A stretch of DNA of 13,686 bases from Actinomycetota bacterium. Its GTDB lineage: Bacteria; Actinomycetota; Actinomycetes; Nanopelagicales; Nanopelagicaceae. The notes below the pieces were generated by a model that was not told the DNA's origin, searched no databases, and saw only the letters and a list, made by a program, of their open reading frames with translations. The position numbers and the translations under genes were made by a program. The DNA lies in NCBI GenBank assembly GCA_947496345.1, contig CANMCL010000014.1:1-13686 (forward strand), given 5' to 3'. Positions 9,570 to 13,686 of this stretch are shown here, piece by piece; within the stretch, counting starts at the first letter, position 1; each line of letters opens with the position of its first letter.

Positions 9570-10448
9570 ATGCCGATTCCTCCAAAGTTAACTGCCGAAC
9601 AACGTTCGGCTGCTTTGGCGAAGTCGACTGCTGCGCGTCAAGTTCGAGCTGCTACGAAGGCTCGCGTAAAGGTTGGTGATCTAACCCTTTCTGCAGTTTT
9701 CGATTTGGCTAAGAGCGATGAAGCGATAGCAAAGATGCGCGTGGTTGAGTTACTTGAATCTTTCTCCGGTGTAGGTAAGGTGCGCGCCATCGCAACTCTA
9801 GATCGTTTGCAAATTTCACAAACTAGGCGCATTCAAGGCTTAGGCACCGCGCAACGCCAAAACTTACTTCGTGAATTTCCAGATCGAATCGGCGCCACTC
9901 AACGTGGAAAATTGCTTGTTCTATCTGGTCCTGGGGGAGTTGGTAAAAGTACGGTCGCTAAAGCGCTTCGAGCGACAGATTCTTTCTGGGTCAGCGTCTC
10001 AGCGACAACGCGTCTGGCTCGCCATAATGAAGTAGATGGTTCCGATTATTACTTTTATAGTGACACTGAATTTGATAGCGCTATTAAGTCATCGCTTTTC
10101 TTAGAATGGGCAGAGTTCGCTGGCAACAGATATGGCACTCCTCGAAAACCAGTAGAAGGTGCGCTTCGAGATGGAAAGAATGTTTTGCTCGAAATTGAAA
10201 TCGCAGGCGCAAAACAAGTTAAGGCAAGTGCACCCGAAGCGATATTAGTTTTTCTCCAACCACCATCATGGGAAGAGTTAGTTAATCGTTTAGAAGGCCG
10301 AGGCACTGACTCGCCCGAAAGAAGGGCGGCGCGGCTCGCTTTGGCACAGGAAGAACTTGCACAAGCAGGGTTATTCGATATTTCGCTCGTAAATGAGCGA
10401 GTGGAAGAGGTCGTCGATCGCCTGATAGGATTAACCAATAATTCCTAG
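9570..10448 (+). CDS. gmk: Fusion of actinobacterial integration host factor (mIHF) and guanylate kinase
   Basis: One 292-residue frame with two recognisable parts. Residues 1 to about 103 match mIHF, the small actinobacterial nucleoid protein: [13 protein letters not shown] at the start, ALLE-like [16 protein letters not shown] (residues 58-73) forming the DNA-binding helix-two-turn-helix, and [18 protein letters not shown] (86-103). Residues about 113-292 are guanylate kinase, which makes GDP from GMP and ATP. The P-loop GPGGVGKST is at 120-128, the GMP-binding SATTR at 144-148, E179 and Y188 in [15 protein letters not shown], then LEGRGTDS and the final [12 protein letters not shown]. In Mycobacterium the two are adjacent separate genes. 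Here no stop separates them, and the linker (PDRIGATQR, about 104-112) is short. The kinase half keeps its substrate motifs, but TTRxARHNE replaces the usual TTRxPRPGE. The ATG at 9570 follows the pyrF stop by nine bases, with only a weak GAG as a possible ribosome site. Confidence 0.9.
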   Translation: MPIPPKLTAEQRSAALAKSTAARQVRAATKARVKVGDLTLSAVFDLAKSDEAIAKMRVVELLESFSGVGKVRAIATLDRLQISQTRRIQGLGTAQRQNLLREFPDRIGATQRGKLLVLSGPGGVGKSTVAKALRATDSFWVSVSATTRLARHNEVDGSDYYFYSDTEFDSAIKSSLFLEWAEFAGNRYGTPRKPVEGALRDGKNVLLEIEIAGAKQVKASAPEAILVFLQPPSWEELVNRLEGRGTDSPERRAARLALAQEELAQAGLFDISLVNERVEEVVDRLIGLTNNS

Positions 10449-10486
10449 TTAGTCTCAGTAAATTCGTACGTACCCAGGAGGTCCAA
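10449..10486 (+). promoter_or_regulatory. rpoZ leader with strong ribosome binding site
   Basis: This 38-base spacer is the longest noncoding stretch in the window. AGGAGGT at 10476-10482 sits four bases before the rpoZ ATG and matches the anti-Shine-Dalgarno sequence fully. Just upstream is the 8-base palindrome GTACGTAC (10466-10473), too short to be a terminator. I see no convincing -35/-10 pair in it, so a separate promoter for rpoZ is unproven. Confidence 0.65.
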
Positions 10487-10735
10487 ATGGACGGAATCAC
10501 GAACCCACCAATCGACGAACTTCTCGACAAGAGCGGATCTAAATACAGCTTGGTGCTCTACGCTGCAAAGCGCGCGCGTCAGATAAATGCGTATTACTCA
10601 CAACTGGGTGAAGGTCTTCTTGAATACGTTGGCCCACTGGTTGAAACTCACGTACACGAGAAGCCGCTGTCAATTGCACTTCGTGAAATCAACGAGGGAC
10701 TTTTGACTATCGAAAACCTCGAACCAACAGCGTAA
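10487..10735 (+). CDS. rpoZ: RNA polymerase omega subunit
   Basis: Small subunit that helps fold and retain the beta-prime subunit in RNA polymerase. The 82-residue product closely follows the actinobacterial omega pattern: [18 protein letters not shown] (3-20), the conserved [10 protein letters not shown] helix (25-34), the actinobacterial [15 protein letters not shown] (39-53), and [10 protein letters not shown] (59-68). It starts at an ATG behind a perfect ribosome binding site. The codons look biased towards those of well-expressed genes (for example CTTCTCGAC, TCTAAATAC), by eye only. Gmk upstream and coaBC downstream are the usual actinobacterial neighbours, and gmk-rpoZ linkage is also widespread in other bacteria. 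Confidence 0.97.
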   Translation: MDGITNPPIDELLDKSGSKYSLVLYAAKRARQINAYYSQLGEGLLEYVGPLVETHVHEKPLSIALREINEGLLTIENLEPTA

Positions 10736-10759
10736 GCACCTCTTCTCTCCTTCACCCAA
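10736..10759 (+). other. Pyrimidine-rich spacer without ribosome binding site before coaBC
   Basis: The 24 bases between rpoZ and coaBC are almost all C and T in the central part (CCTCTTCTCTCCTTCACCC) and contain no GGAG-like motif. coaBC is therefore probably translated by re-initiation or another mechanism that does not use a Shine-Dalgarno pairing. No hairpin is evident. Confidence 0.5.
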
Positions 10760-11956
10760 ATGGCTAAAGTTCGAGAAGTAATTCTCGGGGTTGGCGGCGG
10801 CATTGCCGCGTATAAATCCTGCGATCTTTTACGTCGGTTACAGGATCGCGGCTATCAAATAACTGTCGTACCCACACCTTCTAGCCTAAATTTCGTCGGG
10901 GCGGCAACTTGGGAGGCGCTCTCGCACCGCGCTGTTACCACCCAAGTGTGGGAGCGAGTTGATGAAGTCAGACATATTTCGCTAGCAAATAAAGCGAACG
11001 CTCTGATAATTGCACCAGCTACCGCGGATTTGATCGCAAGAATCACTGCAGGTCGTGCCGATGATTTACTGACTAATTTAGTTTTAGCCCTTGATGTACC
11101 TGTCCTTATAGTTCCGGCGATGCATCCGCAGATGTGGCAGGATCCCGCAACCCAAGAAAATGTGAAGACGTTAAGGTCGCGTGGTTTTACGATATTAGAG
11201 CCAGCGGTCGGTCGTTTAACAGGTGATGACTACGGTCAGGGAAGATTCCCAGAGACCCAGACAATCATTAGCGAATTCGAAAAGTTGGTTGATGTAAAGA
11301 AAGATCTTTTAGGAAAGCGGGTCTTAGTAACTGCGGGCGGCACACGTGAAGCGATTGATCCAGTGCGCTTCATTGGTAATCGCTCTAGTGGGCGACAAGG
11401 GGCAGCCGTTGCTCGAGCTGCGCGCGATCGCGGTGCTCAAGTAAAGATGATCTTTGCCAACCCACAACTCTCTGGCGAGGAGGTCGAGGATCTTTCTGGG
11501 ATTGAAATATTGGAAGTCGAAACGGCTACACAGATGCATGCGGCGCTAGAAATTGAATTTCCAGCAACCGATTTATTGGTTATGAGTGCAGCTGTTGCTG
11601 ATGCCCGGCCCTCGCAATACTCGGAGGGCAAAATCAAGAAGGGCCAGTTACACGATATTCCACTAATCGAGAATCCTGATCTCCTAAAGTCAATCGCTAA
11701 TTTACGGAAGAATCAGATAGTTATCGCATTTGCTGCCGAGACTAATGAGGACTTAGTAGCGGCGGAGGCAAAAAGAGTGGCTAAGGGCGCTAATATTCTC
11801 TATCTCAACAATGTATCTAATGGCGCAATATTTGGTGCCCTAGATACTCAAGGTTTTATCATTACGAGCAACGGCGCTCAAATAAGAGTTCCACAAACCA
11901 GCAAAGACACGCTAGCCGAGTTGTTGCTTGATCAGGCCCTAAGCCAGTTAGGTTAA
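10760..11956 (+). CDS. coaBC: Bifunctional phosphopantothenoylcysteine decarboxylase / phosphopantothenate-cysteine ligase
   Basis: Carries out two steps of coenzyme A synthesis: the CoaB part joins 4'-phosphopantothenate to cysteine (using CTP in the bacterial type), and the CoaC part decarboxylates the product with FMN. The protein has 398 residues, the usual length. The N-terminal flavoprotein domain has [18 protein letters not shown], the catalytic His72 in [17 protein letters not shown] and PAMHPQMW (119-126). The lid region reads [15 protein letters not shown], as in mycobacterial proteins, without the Cys found there in E. coli Dfp. The C-terminal ligase domain starts at [16 protein letters not shown] (from 188), with NRSSGRQG (207-214), AAVADARP (277-284), the KIKK segment (291-294) and the ENPDLL motif. 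The ATG follows rpoZ by 24 bases without a ribosome binding site. metK begins four bases after its stop. Confidence 0.96.
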   Translation: MAKVREVILGVGGGIAAYKSCDLLRRLQDRGYQITVVPTPSSLNFVGAATWEALSHRAVTTQVWERVDEVRHISLANKANALIIAPATADLIARITAGRADDLLTNLVLALDVPVLIVPAMHPQMWQDPATQENVKTLRSRGFTILEPAVGRLTGDDYGQGRFPETQTIISEFEKLVDVKKDLLGKRVLVTAGGTREAIDPVRFIGNRSSGRQGAAVARAARDRGAQVKMIFANPQLSGEEVEDLSGIEILEVETATQMHAALEIEFPATDLLVMSAAVADARPSQYSEGKIKKGQLHDIPLIENPDLLKSIANLRKNQIVIAFAAETNEDLVAAEAKRVAKGANILYLNNVSNGAIFGALDTQGFIITSNGAQIRVPQTSKDTLAELLLDQALSQLG

Positions 11957-11960
11957 TCCA

Positions 11961-13151
11961 ATGTCAAAACGTCTCTTTACCTCTGAATCTGTTACAGAAG
12001 GCCATCCAGATAAGATCGCGGATCAAATTTCCGATGCCATCCTAGATTCTCTTATCGCGCAAGATTCATCAAGTCGCGTGGCTGTCGAAACGTTGATTAC
12101 AACGGGGCAGGTTCACGTCGCAGGTGAGGTAACAACCAATGGATATGCCGATGTTATGGGAATTGTTCGCGACACTGTAATCGGTATTGGTTATGACTCA
12201 TCTGTAAAGGGTTTCGACGGAAATAGTTGTGGTGTTTCAATTTCTATTGGTCAGCAATCTCAAGATATTGCTCAGGGTGTTGATGATGCTTATGAAAATC
12301 GTGTTGCATCATCAGCCGATCCCCTTGATCTACAAGGCGCTGGAGACCAAGGTTTGATGTTTGGCTATGCCTGCGATGACACTAAAGAGTTAATGCCACT
12401 CCCAATCTGGTTAGCGCATGAACTGGCACAGCAACTTTCGGCTGTTCGCAAATCAGGAGCGCTGCCATACTTAAGACCAGACGGAAAAACTCAAGTAACC
12501 ATTGAATACGATGGTGATAGAGCGGTTGGTCTGGACACTGTAGTAATTTCCAGTCAGCACGCCGAAGAGGTAGACGTTGCTAAGAAGCTAACTCCGGAGA
12601 TCATTGAGTTTGTGATTGAGCCGGTCTTGGCGAAGATTGATCTTCCTCGCAAAGATATGCGCACTCTTATTAACCCAACCGGTCGCTTTGTTATTGGTGG
12701 TCCAATGGGCGATGCTGGCTTAACTGGTCGAAAGATTATCGTTGACACCTACGGCGGAATGGCGCGCCATGGTGGAGGAGCCTTCTCGGGTAAGGATCCA
12801 TCTAAGGTGGATCGTTCTGCCGCATATGCAATGCGTTGGGTTGCCAAGAATGTCGTTGCTGCTGGATTAGCGCGTCGTTGTGAAGTTCAAGTTGCGTATG
12901 CAATTGGTAAGGCACAGCCTGTGGGAGTCTTTGTTGAAACTTTTGGAACCGAAACTGTCCCGGTTCAGAAGATTCAAGATGCAGTCACCAACGTTTTTGA
13001 TCTTCGTCCGGCAGCGATCATTCGTGACCTTAATCTACTTCGCCCGATCTACTCGCAGACAGCTGCCTACGGCCACTTCGGTCGCGAACTTCCCAACTTC
13101 ACCTGGGAAACAACTTCGCGAGTCGATCAACTTCGCGCAGCAGTTAATTAA
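11961..13151 (+). CDS. metK: S-adenosylmethionine synthetase (methionine adenosyltransferase)
   Basis: Forms S-adenosylmethionine from ATP and methionine; the main methyl donor supply. It is 396 residues, full length. The N-terminal [19 protein letters not shown] contains the active-site H15 and D17. Both family signatures are present: [12 protein letters not shown] from residue 126 and the P-loop-like [10 protein letters not shown] at 271-280. The C-terminal [11 protein letters not shown] is also typical. The ATG is four bases after the coaBC stop; AGG at 11950-11952 within the end of coaBC is a modest ribosome binding site eight bases upstream. coaBC-metK-priA is the standard actinobacterial order. 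Confidence 0.98.
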   Translation: MSKRLFTSESVTEGHPDKIADQISDAILDSLIAQDSSSRVAVETLITTGQVHVAGEVTTNGYADVMGIVRDTVIGIGYDSSVKGFDGNSCGVSISIGQQSQDIAQGVDDAYENRVASSADPLDLQGAGDQGLMFGYACDDTKELMPLPIWLAHELAQQLSAVRKSGALPYLRPDGKTQVTIEYDGDRAVGLDTVVISSQHAEEVDVAKKLTPEIIEFVIEPVLAKIDLPRKDMRTLINPTGRFVIGGPMGDAGLTGRKIIVDTYGGMARHGGGAFSGKDPSKVDRSAAYAMRWVAKNVVAAGLARRCEVQVAYAIGKAQPVGVFVETFGTETVPVQKIQDAVTNVFDLRPAAIIRDLNLLRPIYSQTAAYGHFGRELPNFTWETTSRVDQLRAAVN

Positions 13152-13166
13152 CAACTAGGTTCAGCC

Positions 13167-13686
13167 GTGTCGACTGCGCGGCCGCTTCGCCTTAAGACCG
13201 AAACGGCAAAACGTGTTGAGAAGATCGCGGCAGAATCTGCACCAATTGCGAAAGTTTGGGTTGATAACGGCGTCGCGCACCTAGACGGAATTTTTGATTA
13301 TCTCGTTCCCGCGCGCTTAGATTCCCAGGTACGCGCTGGTGTTCGCATTAGCGTTGATTTCGCTGGTCGTGAATGTGAAGCACTTGTTGTCGAACGAAGT
13401 AATGAAGGATCCCAGTCGGGTCTGAAATATGTCTCAAAAGTTCTCTCACCAGCGGTTGTTGCACCACCAGGGTTAATCCAATTAGTGAGCAAAGGTTGCG
13501 CGCGCTGGTTAGCGCACCCATATGACTTTCTTCGTAGCGCTATTCCACCAAGAGTGGCCGGTGTCGATAAGTTACATCAAGAGAGCGTCAGCGGATTTGT
13601 TAACGCAAAAAGTTCTAAGGGCTCTAAAACCTATATTCACGTACAACCGCACGAAGATGTGATTACAAAACTCGCCGAGTTTGCCT
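13167..13686 (+). CDS. priA: Primosomal protein N' (PriA), 3' end missing
   Basis: The frame opens at GTG 13167, fifteen bases after the metK stop, and runs off the right edge; 173 codons are visible. AGG at 13157-13159, seven bases before the GTG, is a plausible ribosome binding site. The translation has the PriA N-terminal DNA-binding domain: PIAKVWVDNGVAHLDGIFDYLVP (26-48), then AGVRISVDFAGRE, and the actinobacterial-type segment DFLRSAIPPR (120-129). PriA acts in restarting stalled replication forks. Known actinobacterial PriA proteins often have a degraded helicase core; that part lies outside the window, so its state is unknown here. Position after metK fits the conserved actinobacterial order. 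Confidence 0.9.
   Translation, partial: MSTARPLRLKTETAKRVEKIAAESAPIAKVWVDNGVAHLDGIFDYLVPARLDSQVRAGVRISVDFAGRECEALVVERSNEGSQSGLKYVSKVLSPAVVAPPGLIQLVSKGCARWLAHPYDFLRSAIPPRVAGVDKLHQESVSGFVNAKSSKGSKTYIHVQPHEDVITKLAEFA

Noticed and set aside
10055..10438. 127-residue antisense open frame opposite the guanylate kinase domain
   Set aside because: Ser-rich translation with no family resemblance, fully inside a well supported gene.
10449..10486. Promoter or terminator between gmk and rpoZ
   Set aside because: No -35/-10 pair with proper spacing stood out, and the GTACGTAC palindrome is too short and lacks a T tract, so neither is called.
11424..11438. GCGATCGC palindrome resembling the cyanobacterial HIP1 repeat
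   Set aside because: It is an isolated occurrence within coaBC coding sequence and the gene content is actinobacterial; chance match.
12880..13158. 92-residue + strand frame overlapping the end of metK
   Set aside because: It is metK in another frame; metK is full length with conserved sequence to its end.
13298..13492. 64-residue antisense frame near the right edge
   Set aside because: Lies opposite the PriA N-terminal domain, which has clear family motifs; no support of its own.
1..13686. Defence system, CRISPR array, prophage or insertion sequence
   Set aside because: All genes are recognisable housekeeping functions with no gap above 38 bases, no direct-repeat arrays, and no transposase or integrase.

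Overview
The window is a tightly packed stretch of actinobacterial housekeeping genes, all on the + strand, with no mobile elements, RNA genes, CRISPR arrays or clear terminators. It holds 13 genes. The first (pyrR) is cut by the left edge and the last (priA) by the right edge. The order pyrR-pyrB-pyrC-carA-carB-pyrK-pyrD-pyrF-(mihF+gmk)-rpoZ-coaBC-metK-priA matches the actinobacterial pyrimidine cluster joined to the conserved mihF-gmk-rpoZ-coaBC-metK-priA block. Sampled lines are roughly 47% GC, low for Actinobacteria. The largest gap between genes is 38 nt. Together these suggest a streamlined, low-GC actinobacterium such as the freshwater acI / Nanopelagicales type; that placement is inference from GC, compactness and gene order, not a phylogeny.

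Positions 1-9560 form the pyrimidine operon. PyrR is the UMP/UTP-sensing regulator. CarA and CarB make carbamoyl phosphate, PyrB and PyrC turn it into dihydroorotate, and PyrD with PyrK oxidises that to orotate using NAD+. PyrF decarboxylates OMP to UMP. The step that attaches the phosphoribosyl group (PyrE) is not in the window. All seven junctions from pyrR to pyrF are stop/start overlaps of 1 or 4 bases, so the operon appears to be translationally coupled throughout. Two starts are best placed at these overlaps: a TTG at 7915 for pyrD and an ATG at 7070 for pyrK.

Positions 9570-10448 hold the most unusual gene. It is one open frame joining an actinobacterial integration host factor (mIHF) domain to a complete guanylate kinase; these are separate adjacent genes in model actinobacteria such as Mycobacterium. 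Then come rpoZ (RNA polymerase omega) behind a strong ribosome binding site, coaBC (coenzyme A synthesis), metK (S-adenosylmethionine synthetase) and the first 173 codons of priA (replication restart), which starts at a GTG.

I found no undescribed multi-gene system. The points worth a second look are the mIHF-guanylate kinase fusion, the unbroken chain of overlapping starts, a type 1 PyrF where the better-known actinobacteria have type 2, and the NAD-linked dihydroorotate dehydrogenase pair.
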